This document shows, in pieces, positions 5,525-12,945 of a stretch of DNA of 64,000 nt. How positions within the stretch are numbered: position 1 is the stretch's first letter; each line of letters begins with the position of its first letter. The notes below the pieces were generated by a model. That model did not search any database and was not told the origin of the DNA. It saw only the letters and a program-made list of their open reading frames with translations. The DNA lies in the NCBI GenBank assembly GCA_965202905.1, contig OZ241868.1, positions 2,542,001-2,606,000 on the forward strand, written 5' to 3'. The stretch comes from CAYFYS01 sp965202905. GTDB lineage: Bacteria; Pseudomonadota; Alphaproteobacteria; MPNO01. A program made the translations under genes and the position numbers.

Positions 5525-7366
5525 ATGAGCGATTTCGCAGCCCCCTTGCGCGACATGCAGTTCGTGATCGAGGAGCTCGTCGGGCTCGAAACCGTCAACA
5601 CGCTGCCCGGGCTCGACTGGGTGAGCAAGGATCTGGTGCGCGCGGCGCTCGCCGAGGCCGGGCGGTTGGGCGCCGAGGTCCTGGCCCCGCTCAACCGCAC
5701 GGGCGACATCGAAGGCGCGCGGCTGGAGAACGGCGTCGTGACGACGCCCGCCGGATTCGCCGAAGCCTACCGCATTTTCGTCGAGGGCGGCTGGAACGGC
5801 GTGACCGCCCCGCAGGACCACGGCGGACAGGGGCTGCCCGGGCTGGTGGGCATGGCGGTCGGAGAAATCTGGGATTCGGCGAACCTCGCTTTCTCGCTCT
5901 GCCCGATGCTGACCCAGTGCGCCGTCGAGGCGCTCAGCATCCACGGCTCGCCCGAGCAGCGGCGGACCTGGCTTCCCAAGCTGGTCAGCGGCGAATGGTC
6001 CGGCACGATGGTCCTGACCGAGCCGCAGGCCGGCTCCGATGTCGGCGCGCTCAGGACCAGGGCGGCGCGCGAGGGCGACCACTACCGCATCGCCGGCCAG
6101 AAGATCTTCACCACCTGGGGCGACCACGAGATGGTCGAGAACATCGTCCACATGGTGCTCGCCCGGACCGCGGGCGCGCCGGCCGGGGTGAAGGGGATCT
6201 CGCTGTTCATCGTCCCCAAATACCTGGTCGATCCGGACGGCTCGCTCGGGCCGCGCAACGATCTGCGCCCGACCTCGCTGGAGCGCAAGCTCGGCATCCA
6301 CGCCAGCCCGACCGCGGCGATGTCCTTCGGCGACGACGAGGGCGCGATCGGCTATCTGGTGGGCGAGGAGAACCGCGGTCTGGAATACATGTTCACCATG
6401 ATGAACAACGCCCGGATCGCGGTCGGGCGCGAAGGCCTGGCGATCGCCGAGCGCGCCTATCAGCAGGCCCGGGCCTACGCCCGCACCCGTATTCAGGGCC
6501 GCTCGATCGCCGACCCGGCGGCCGGGCCGGTCGCCATCGTCGAGCACCCGGACGTCCGGCGTATGCTGGTGCGGATGAAGGCCGAGATCGAGGCCATGCG
6601 GGCGCTCGCCTATTCGATCGCCGCCGATCTCGATGTCGCGCGCCTTCACGCCGATGCGGCCGAGCGCGCGCGCCGTCGGGCCAGGGTCGACCTCCTGGCG
6701 CCGGTGCTCAAGGCCTGGTGCAGCGACCGGGGCGTGGCGATCGCCTCCGAGGCGGTCCAGGTCCACGGCGGCGCCGGGTTCATCGAGGAGACCGGCGCCG
6801 CCCAGCACTACCGCGACGCCCGTATCGCCCCGATCTACGAAGGAACCAACGGCATCCAGGCGCTCGATCTCGTGCGCCGCAAGGTGCTGGGCGATGACGG
6901 CGCGGCGGTGCTGGCGCTGATCGACGAGATGCGCGCCCATGCCGGGCGGGAGGGCGCGGCCGAAACCGCGCCGATCCGCCTTGCGCTGGCCGCGGGACTC
7001 GATGCGCTCGAGGAGACCACCCGATGGCTGCTCGAGACCGCGGGATCTGCGGGCGCTGCGGGCGCTGCGGGATCCGAGGCCGCGGGCGCCGTGGGATTCG
7101 AGGCCGCGGCGGCCGCCGCGGCGCCCTATCTCGAAATCCTCGGCACGGTCGCGGGCGGCTGGATGATGGCGCGCGCGGCCGGGCTCGCCGTTGCCGCCGG
7201 GGCTGCCGCCGGGGCGACGGCCGACGGCGACGCGCCGTTCTACCGGACCAAGATTCAGACGGCGCGCTTCTACGCCGAGGTCGTCCTGCCGCGCGCCGCA
7301 AGCCTCGAACGGGCCGCCATCGGCGGCGCCCCGCTACTCGCCGATTTCGACGAGGCATGCCTCTGA
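5525..7366 (+). CDS. Acyl-CoA dehydrogenase (long FadE/DmdC-like form)
   Basis: 613 residues, longer than the usual ~380, as in DmdC-like and other acyl-CoA dehydrogenases with a C-terminal extension. FAD-dependent alpha,beta-dehydrogenation of an acyl-CoA is expected. Motifs: LTEPQAGSD (164-172), FTTWGDHE (195-202), QVHGGAGFIEE (412-422) and YEGTNGIQ (438-445) with the likely catalytic Glu439. The start has AAAGGA upstream. The C-terminal region contains Ala/Gly-rich runs (near residues 505-530) encoded by short in-frame duplications, in line with the repeat-prone neighbourhood. Substrate unknown. Confidence 0.9.
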   Translation: MSDFAAPLRDMQFVIEELVGLETVNTLPGLDWVSKDLVRAALAEAGRLGAEVLAPLNRTGDIEGARLENGVVTTPAGFAEAYRIFVEGGWNGVTAPQDHGGQGLPGLVGMAVGEIWDSANLAFSLCPMLTQCAVEALSIHGSPEQRRTWLPKLVSGEWSGTMVLTEPQAGSDVGALRTRAAREGDHYRIAGQKIFTTWGDHEMVENIVHMVLARTAGAPAGVKGISLFIVPKYLVDPDGSLGPRNDLRPTSLERKLGIHASPTAAMSFGDDEGAIGYLVGEENRGLEYMFTMMNNARIAVGREGLAIAERAYQQARAYARTRIQGRSIADPAAGPVAIVEHPDVRRMLVRMKAEIEAMRALAYSIAADLDVARLHADAAERARRRARVDLLAPVLKAWCSDRGVAIASEAVQVHGGAGFIEETGAAQHYRDARIAPIYEGTNGIQALDLVRRKVLGDDGAAVLALIDEMRAHAGREGAAETAPIRLALAAGLDALEETTRWLLETAGSAGAAGAAGSEAAGAVGFEAAAAAAAPYLEILGTVAGGWMMARAAGLAVAAGAAAGATADGDAPFYRTKIQTARFYAEVVLPRAASLERAAIGGAPLLADFDEACL

Positions 7367-7387
7367 GGCGTCTCGCAGCTCCCGCCA

Positions 7388-7437
7388 GACCCCTGCCCGC
7401 CGACCCCTGCCCGCCGACCCCTGCCCGCCGACCCCTG
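7388..7437 (+). repeat. 14-bp tandem repeat, 3.5 units
   Basis: Unit gacccctgcccgcc, directly downstream of the acyl-CoA dehydrogenase stop. Confidence 0.9.
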
Positions 7438-7864
7438 AAAGTCGTCCGGCGACGGGGGGGGGTGAGCTGGTTTGAAATTTCCCGCCTACGGCTCGAAGAA
7501 GTCCGCCGCCGACATTCACTAGTGGGGGCTTGAACGTCCAACCCTTCGCCTCGGCTTCCTGCCGTAGACATCATTCTAAATTTCGGATGTTGGACGACAA
7601 GCCCGGATCGTCCGGATTTTCGATCTCATCTACGGCAACAGCTTGCCGATGTTCGCGGTTTTCTTTGCATGGGCTCAAGGCATAGCCGGAGGCCGCCGAG
7701 GGGCGTTCGGCGAGGGGGCATTCGGCAACGATGTCGATGACGCCATGCCGGTGAAGCCGCACGGCCCGGCCGAATGCGCCGGCATCCGCAAGCGATGGAT
7801 CGAGGGCCGGCCCGATCCGGCTCATATCTCGACCAGTTCCATCGAGCGCAGCAACCCGACCCTG

Positions 7865-7910
7865 CGTATGTCGATCCGGGCGTATGTCGATCCGGGCGTA
7901 TGTCGATCCG
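7865..7910 (+). repeat. 16-bp tandem repeat, ~3 units
   Basis: Unit cgtatgtcgatccggg, expanded inside the transposase relic and shifting its frame. Confidence 0.9.
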
Positions 7911-8080
7911 GCGGTTCACGCGGCTGGCCAACGCCTTCTCGAAGAAGATCGGGAACCACGCCCACAATGTGGCGCTCCACCTCGGGCGCGACGATTTCCG
8001 TCGGCCACGCATTGGCAACGCATCGGCAACTCGAGAGCCTCGACGGGATCGGCCCGGCAATGGCCGCCGGCGTTACGGCC

Positions 8081-8130
8081 CGGCTTTGGAACATCCCCGG
8101 CTTTGGGACATCCCGGCTTTGGAACATCGG
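8081..8130 (+). repeat. 16-17 bp tandem repeat, 3 units
   Basis: Units of cggctttggaacatccc type, also inside the transposase relic, just after the AGVTARLWN motif. Confidence 0.85.
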
Positions 8131-8220
8131 GGGCGTCGTGCGGCTGGTGGACGAAGCGGCGCCGAAGCCGAACCGACCCACCGCCTGTCGCAGCAAGCGG
8201 GAAATTTCAAACCAGCCCAC

Positions 8221-8495
8221 TACCCGGCGGCGAGCCGGCTGTAAGGGCATGGGCCGGATGTGTGCGCCGGACATGTGCGGCGTGCGTGCGGCGCTGGTGG
8301 ATCGACCGAGACATTTGACCCCCCCGGCCGATCGTGGAGGGCCGAAAGTCTTTGCGAATCCGGGCTCGGACGGGCCGTGAACCGGCCGTAAACGGGGATT
8401 TTCGGGGCGTTTCAGGGGGCGTTCAGGGGCGGTAGATCCGGGCCGGGCCGTTTGGAGGGGTCGTTTCGGCGGTGAAGATCGAACCGTGCGGATCA
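8221..8495. other. Gene-free stretch
   Basis: Apart from a 40-bp fragment of the MITE-like element at 8294-8333, nothing recognisable was found. Confidence 0.6.
8294..8333 (+). repeat. Fragment of the MITE-like element (one end only)
   Basis: gtggatcgaccgagacattt and the following CCCCCCGGCCGAT match the left end of the 133-bp element at 22040-22172. The rest is missing. Confidence 0.65.
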
Positions 8496-8960
8496 GCCGT
8501 CGGCGGCGTCTTCGCCTTCGTCCTCGTCGCAGGCGTCGAGGACATCGGCGAACTCGGCCGCGAACTGGTCGCGGGACACCCGCCGATCGACCGATCGCCC
8601 ATCGGCCGGAAATTCCTGACCCGACAGGAGGCCGGGCACGCGCTCGGGCGTGATCGGCAGTTCGATCCCGTCGATGTCGAGCGCATCGGCGACGGCGCCG
8701 ACGATGGCCGCAGGCGCCCCGATCGCGCCTCTCTCGCCCATGCCCTTGCAGACGCCCTCGGCCAGCGGCGAGGGCGGCTCCCGATGGACGATCTCGAGGT
8801 CGGTCCCTGCGAAGGCGGCGGGGATCATGTAGTCGGCGAACGGGCCGGTTCGGAGCTGCGCATCGTCGTCGCAGGCATCGTCGTCGCAGGCATCGTCGTC
8901 ATAGAGGATCTGCTCCAGCAGCGCCGCGCCGACACCTTGCGCGACCGTAGTTCCGCCGGG
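8496..8960 (-). pseudogene. C-terminal fragment of a CoxL/XdhA-type large subunit
   Basis: The minus-strand translation reads TVAQGVGAALLEQILYDDD, then GPFADYMIPAAFAGTDLEIV, PSPLAEGVCKGMGERGAIGA, PAAIVGAVADAL and LPITPERVPGLL. This is the conserved end of molybdenum hydroxylase large subunits (QGIGQALLE, G-MDYAIP, KGVGE-GAIG, PLTPERVW). Only the last fifth of the gene is present. A 15-bp in-frame duplication has turned YDDD into YDDDACDDDACDDDA. No complete start or upstream domains exist here. Confidence 0.65.
8860..8904 (-). repeat. 15-bp tandem repeat inside the CoxL fragment
   Basis: Unit gcatcgtcgtcgcag, about three copies, encoding repeated DDDAC on the minus strand. Confidence 0.9.
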
Positions 8961-9010
8961 CCGGTATCGAAGCCGACCGCGGCGAGCCGGACTCATCCGC
9001 CCTGCCAACC

Positions 9011-9052
9011 ACGCGCACCGCGCCCCCGCGCAATCCCCGGAACCGCAACCGC
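9011..9052 (-). repeat. Dispersed repeat shared with 3778-3830 (inverted)
   Basis: On the minus strand this reads tgcggttgcggttccgggga ttgcgcggg, matching the segment that truncates the gene fragment at 3.77 kb. Confidence 0.65.
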
Positions 9053-9152
9053 ACCGGATTCGCCTTGGGGTATGCCAAGCCGGTATGCCGACATATCCCC
9101 GCGCCCCGACGCCCTCGACCCGGACACCCTCTTCAGCCCGGCGCCGTCACTC

Positions 9153-9187
9153 TCCGCAGAGCGACGGCGGCCGTGCGTCATGATGTC
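9153..9187 (-). repeat. Cassette 3' flank repeat, copy C
   Basis: On the minus strand gacatcatgacgcacggccg follows directly after the TAA of precursor C. Same element as 553-586 and 3515-3546. Confidence 0.75.
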
Positions 9188-9376
9188 TTAGGAGGAGGCG
9201 AAGGGGCCGAGGCCGGAGCCAAGCACATAATAACCTGAACTCTCTTCTGCCCCAGGATCAAGGCCGCCTGCCGTCCCCTGGACGCGGCCCAGCTCGCGGA
9301 TCATCGGCCGGGTCCAGCGCGTCGGCGCCTCATCCTGCGGGGGGGGGGGTACAAGGGCATCTCGATGGTCGGGCAC
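9188..9376 (-). CDS. Candidate lasso-peptide-like precursor C (62 aa, in frame)
   Basis: A GTG start follows GGGAGAGAAAAC, identical to precursor B. The leader begins MPDHRDALVPPPPQDEA and continues TRWTRP-M-I-REL-G-R-V-Q-G-T, preserving W, P, I, LG, V and Thr at the same spacing as in B. Thr is at -2 and Ala at -1. The core begins GGLDPGAEESSG, so Gly1 could close on Glu8 or Glu9. It continues with two tyrosines and a Gly/Ser/Leu-rich tail ending GPFASS. The poly-C tract is 11 bases and in frame. The leader is conserved and the core is divergent, as in RiPP precursor families. No cyclase, peptidase or RRE gene lies in the window. The lasso assignment is inferred from motif geometry only. Confidence 0.55.
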   Translation of the reverse strand: MPDHRDALVPPPPQDEAPTRWTRPMIRELGRVQGTAGGLDPGAEESSGYYVLGSGLGPFASS

Positions 9377-9417
9377 GTTTTCTCTCCCAGAAGTCAGAAA
9401 TTAGCTTCACCCTGTCG

Positions 9418-9446
9418 ATCGTATTCACCGGCGGCCCGCCTGTCAA
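9418..9446 (-). promoter_or_regulatory. Sigma70-type promoter of cassette C
   Basis: On the minus strand TTGACA (9446-9441), a 17-bp spacer containing GGCGGGCCGCC, and TACGAT (9423-9418). It lies about 40 nt upstream of the GTG start of precursor C. The arrangement is the same as in cassettes A and B. Confidence 0.6.
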
Positions 9447-9520
9447 CGAGAACTTCACCGGGCATCGCTAACGAGCGTCGCCAACGAGCTTCGTGTCCGG
9501 CGCCGGCGCCATGCGATCAT

Positions 9521-9560
9521 GGCTTGCGGCAGGCAGACGGGGCTTGCGGCAGGCAGACGG
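9521..9560 (+). repeat. 20-bp direct duplication
   Basis: Two identical units of ggcttgcggcaggcagacgg. Confidence 0.95.
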
Positions 9561-9620
9561 CGGCGAGGAGCGCATTGCGGGCCGCCGCGGCGCCGCACGC
9601 GCCGCCTGCCGCGCGACATC

Positions 9621-9689
9621 GTCGATATGGCGCCCGCGCCCGGGTCGATATGGCGCCCGCGCCCGGGTCGATATGACGCCCGCGCCCGG
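9621..9689 (+). repeat. 23-bp tandem repeat, 3 units
   Basis: Units of gtcgatatggcgcccgcgcc + cgg; the third has one substitution. Confidence 0.95.
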
Positions 9690-9725
9690 ACGGGAACGGA
9701 ACGCGCTCGTCGAGCGGGTCGATGC

Positions 9726-11218
9726 TCATGCCGGCTCCACGTCTGCCGGCTCCACGTCGTAGCCGTCCATCAGGCCGTCGACGATGTCGTCGAGTCCGTC
9801 CCAGTCGCAGGCGAGAAAGCTGTAGAGGTTCATGATGAAGCCGGGGCCGGCGTAGAATTTTCGTACTGGGAATGCCGGCCGGCGAACTCGGAGCCCAGCA
9901 GGTCCCAGGCGAGCCGCAGCAGCTTCATGCGGTCCTTGGCCGTCCGGTCGGGCGCCGACCAGTAGGTCTCGAATTTCTCCGCCAGCTCCGGGTCGGCCAA
10001 TACCGAGGAATCGGCGGGCATCTGGAACACCCCGCCGCCCATCAGCTCGCGCACCCGATCGCAGATCTCCGAATGGTTCGTCGCGCACCAGTGGAGCGCG
10101 GCGTACATGTAGCGCCGGTTGACGGTCACATAGCCCGATCCCGGCGCCATCTCCTCGCAGTCCAGAAGCTGGCCCCGGATCAGCCCTTCGAGCGCGGCGA
10201 GCTTTGCGGCGAGCTCGCCCAACAGGCCCTGAACCGCGGGGATGGAGGCGGCGTCGTTCATATGCGCGATGCGGTTCGCCACCGCGACGATCAGCTTGAG
10301 CTTCTCCAGGAAGCGGACATTGGCCTGGTGGTTGGCGAGCGAATGGCCCGGCGTCAGCGTATAGATCGCCCGCGTCATCTCGACGTCGTCGTGCAGGAAG
10401 ACATTCTCCCACGGCACCCGGACATCCTCGAACAGGACGGCCGCATCGGTCTCGTCGTAGCGCCAGGACAGCGGCATGTCGAACTCGCTGGTCGCGAACC
10501 TCTCGTAGGGCTTGCGGACCCAGATCGACACGCCGGGCGTCCCCATCGGCGCCGCGCAGGTGATCGCCTCCTTCTCATGGCCCGGCGCGACGGGCTGCAG
10601 ATTGCCGACCCAGGTCGCATGGCAGAAGACCGCCGAGGTGCCGATCATCTTCAGGCCGTTGAGCGTCACCCCGGCGTCGTCCTCGGCGGTGACCCGCAGC
10701 GTCGGCGCCGGGCGGAGGGCGTCGTTCCGGGCGGCGTCGGCGGACGCCTGCGGCCGGCGCGCGGCCTGCGGGTTGGTCACCGTGTGGGCGAGGAAAAGAT
10801 CCTCGCGCCGCGCCTTCCTGTAATAGGCGGTCAGGTTCGCGCCGGCGCCGGGCCGCAGGCTCTCGAACAGGTCCGGCCGGGTGGCGAGCCCGGCGAGATA
10901 GCTCGGGAAATTGTCGGGCGAACGGCCGAGCAGGCCGTAGGACCACGAGGCGATGCGGCGATGGACCTCGTAGCGGCGCTCGAGATCCGCCCGCGAGCGC
11001 GGCATCAGCCAATAGGCCGAATACTCGTCGCCGTCCTCTTCGCACACCATCAGGTCGCGCTGGTCCGGCGCGCGCTTCCGGTCGTAGATCTCCGCGAACG
11101 ACCGCGCCGCGTTGCGGAAGGCCGGATGCGCGGCGACATCGGCGACCCGCTCGCGCCCGACATAGACGCAACGGCCGTCGCGCAGGCTCTCCAGATAGTC
11201 CTCACCGCTCAGCAGCAT
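9726..11218 (-). pseudogene. HpaB-family flavin monooxygenase with a C-terminal frameshift
   Basis: Resembles the oxygenase component of 4-hydroxyphenylacetate 3-monooxygenase and related FADH2-dependent aromatic hydroxylases. It starts MLLSGEDYLESLRDGRCVYV. Family landmarks include FLAHTVTNPQ, DAGVTLNGLKMIGTSAVFCH, RVPWENVFLHDD, PADSSVLADPELAEKFETYW and AWDLLGSEFAGRHSQYE. After QYE one base is missing from an A run (T run 9858-9861 on the plus strand). Adding one base continues as KFYAGPGFIMNLYSFL to a stop at 9726. Total length would be about 497 residues, normal for the family. So this is either a very recent inactivation or a homopolymer sequencing error. It is divergent from the MmgE/PrpD gene across a minisatellite. 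Confidence 0.8.
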
Positions 11219-11293
11219 CCCTGCGACCCCACGAGAACGAGAACGCGAAGCGCGAGCATAGGGCGAAGGCCCCGGCGCTGCTACTCTCGCCCG

Positions 11294-11462
11294 CCAACGG
11301 CGAGGGCCAACGGCGAGGGCCAACGGCGAGGGCCAACGGCGAGGGCCAACGGCGAGGGCCAACGGCGAGGGCCAACGGCGAGGGCCAACGGCGAGGGCCA
11401 ACGGCGAGGGCCAACGGCGAGGGCCAACGGCGAGGGCCAACGGCGAGGGCCAACGGCGAGGG
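11294..11462 (+). repeat. Minisatellite: 13 exact copies of a 13-bp unit
   Basis: The unit ccaacggcgaggg is repeated 13 times over 169 bp, ending 9 bp before the ATG at 11472. It fills almost the whole divergent intergenic region between the HpaB-like and MmgE/PrpD genes. Each unit carries GGCGAGGG, and the last one serves as Shine-Dalgarno for the downstream gene. With no unique spacers it is not a CRISPR array. Confidence 0.97.
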
Positions 11463-11471
11463 AATGACGGC

Positions 11472-12833
11472 ATGACCGAAGAACCGACCGGAGCGCTCGC
11501 GCGCTTCGCCGCAACGCTCGACTGCGGGGCGATCCCGCCCGCCGCGCGCGAGGCCTGCAAGACGCTGCTGCTCGACGCGCTGGCCTGCGCGCTCGCCGGG
11601 CGCCGGGGCGAGGAGACCGGCCAGATCGGGGCGATGGCCGCCGCTCTCGGCGCCTCGCGCGAGGCGAGCGTGATCGGCGGCGAGGCGCTCTCGCTCGCCG
11701 GCGCGGTGCTGCACAACGGCTACCTGATCACCGCGGCGACGATGTGCGACGTTCACCGCGAGACGCTCTGCCACATCACCCCGGAGATCGTCCCCCCGGC
11801 GCTGGCCGTCGCCGAGCGCGACGGCGCCCCGGGCCGGGCGCTGCTGGCAGCGATTGCGGCCGGATGCGAGGTGGCGACCCGCGTCGGAATCGGCCTCGAC
11901 TACCCCGCCTTCCGGGCCAAAGGCTGGCACGCGCCGGGCGTGATCGGGCCGTTCGGCGCGGCGGCCGCGGTGGGCGGGCTGCGGGGCCTCGACGCCTCCG
12001 CCATGGCCAGGGCCTTCGGTCTGGCCGGCAGCCAGTCCGCCGGGACGTTCGCGGCCTGGGGAACGCCCACCGTGAAGTTCCATCAGTGCCGCGCCGCCCT
12101 GTCGGGCCTGATGGCCGCGCTGCTGGCCGAACAGGGGTTCGCGGCGACCGAGGCGTTCCTGACCGCGCCCGACGGCGGGCTCTACGCCGCCTATGCCGAA
12201 GGCGGCCGGCCGGAAGACGCCGCGGCCGGCCTCGGCGCGCGCTGGGAGCTCGAGCGGATCGCCCTGCGGCTATGGCCGGCCGCGGCCGCCTTGCAGGATG
12301 TGCTGACCGCACTCGCCGCGCTGGAGCCGGTCGCGGTCGACGATATCGAGCAGGTCCGCATCGCGCTCTCCCGCACGCCGTTCGAAATGCATGGCGGGTT
12401 CGCGACCTATGCGGCCAGGTTCGAGGCGCTGCTGTCGGCCCATTACGTCGCCGCGGTCTATCTGCGCGACCGGACCCTCACGCTCGATCAGTTCGAGCCG
12501 GCCTGCTACGACGACCCGGCGCTGCGCCGCTTCGCCGCCGGGAAGGTCGTCGTCGCCCACGACCCCGCGCTCGCCGGCGGCCAGGCCGCGGTGACGCTCG
12601 CCATGACGGACGGGCGCGCGCTTTCGGCGCGGTGCGATCACCCGCTGGGCAGCCCCGAAAACCCGCTCCCGCGCGCCCGGATCGAGGACAAGTTCCGCCT
12701 CTACGCCGCGCCGCGCCTCGGCCCCGAGCGCGCCGAGGCCGCGATCGCCGCGATCGAGGGCCTCGAAGACCTTCCCTCGGCCGCGACTCTGATGGAGCTC
12801 CTGCGCCCGCAGCGCGAAGCGCCCGGCCGATGA
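11472..12833 (+). CDS. MmgE/PrpD family protein
   Basis: 453 residues, the usual length for this family (2-methylcitrate dehydratase, cis-aconitate decarboxylase and many uncharacterised members). Typical features: N-terminal CKTLLLDALACALAG helix, ITAATMCDVHRETLCHITPE (about 92-110), LAAIAAGCEVATRVG, the KGWHAPGVIGPFGAAAA region and WGTPTVKFHQCRAALSGLMA with the conserved lysine and histidine. The ATG follows GAGGGA from the last minisatellite unit. Reaction and substrate are unknown; divergence from a HpaB-type hydroxylase suggests a catabolic role. Confidence 0.85.
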   Translation: MTEEPTGALARFAATLDCGAIPPAAREACKTLLLDALACALAGRRGEETGQIGAMAAALGASREASVIGGEALSLAGAVLHNGYLITAATMCDVHRETLCHITPEIVPPALAVAERDGAPGRALLAAIAAGCEVATRVGIGLDYPAFRAKGWHAPGVIGPFGAAAAVGGLRGLDASAMARAFGLAGSQSAGTFAAWGTPTVKFHQCRAALSGLMAALLAEQGFAATEAFLTAPDGGLYAAYAEGGRPEDAAAGLGARWELERIALRLWPAAAALQDVLTALAALEPVAVDDIEQVRIALSRTPFEMHGGFATYAARFEALLSAHYVAAVYLRDRTLTLDQFEPACYDDPALRRFAAGKVVVAHDPALAGGQAAVTLAMTDGRALSARCDHPLGSPENPLPRARIEDKFRLYAAPRLGPERAEAAIAAIEGLEDLPSAATLMELLRPQREAPGR

Positions 12834-12945
12834 TGCGCGTCATGGTCTCTTCGGCGTCGGCCAAACGGCCCGGATTTACCGCCCCTTCCGCCTTCTTCCC
12901 GGCTTCTTCCGGATTCACGAAGACTTTGGTGATACTCTCGCCGGC

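Larger units (their letters stand above)
7660..8217 (+). pseudogene. IS1-like transposase remnant
   Basis: Pieces in two frames line up with the C-terminal half of the IS1-type transposase found in many alphaproteobacteria: GAFGNDVDDAM, AECAGIRKRWIEGRPDPAHI, STSSIERSNPTLRMS, RRFTRLANAFSKKIGNHAHN, VALHL, then PAMAAGVTARLWN and APKPNRPT. The reading frame changes at 16-bp tandem repeats (7865-7910) and again before 8040. The N-terminal part is unrecognisable. Not functional. Confidence 0.65.
7462..8220 (+). mobile_element. Degenerate IS1-like insertion sequence (759 bp)
   Basis: Bounded by near-perfect inverted repeats of about 24 bp sharing CTGGTTTGAAATTTCCCGC (7462-7485 and 8197-8220 inverted). 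The length is close to that of IS1. Inside is a broken transposase. No target duplication is obvious, as expected for an old copy. Two sets of tandem repeats have since expanded inside it. Confidence 0.7.
9447..9725. other. Gene-free stretch with tandem repeats
   Basis: Contains a 20-bp direct duplication (9521-9560) and a 23-bp triplication (9621-9689). The segment 9460-9495 (cgtcgccaacgagc) also resembles the region upstream of the tandem paralogs. No gene is supported. Confidence 0.6.

Noticed and set aside
3190..5709. Very long open frame on the minus strand antisense to the FAD oxidase gene
   Set aside because: It lies opposite a clear family member, is Arg/Gly/Ala-rich and has no domain; long antisense frames are expected at this GC content. 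The same applies to long antisense frames opposite 12.5-14.7, 18.5-20.9, 43.2-44.8 and 55.4-59.0 kb.
8993..9181. Short minus-strand frame downstream of precursor C as a second peptide gene
   Set aside because: It starts inside the cassette 3' flank repeat and consists of dispersed repeats also found at 553 and 3778; there is no Shine-Dalgarno and no conservation of the frame among copies.
9621..9689. Operator or iteron array (replication origin)
   Set aside because: Three 23-bp direct units with no adjacent rep gene or AT-rich region; they fit the local pattern of random tandem duplications.
11294..11462. CRISPR-like array
   Set aside because: The 13-bp units are directly adjacent with no spacers, so it is a minisatellite.
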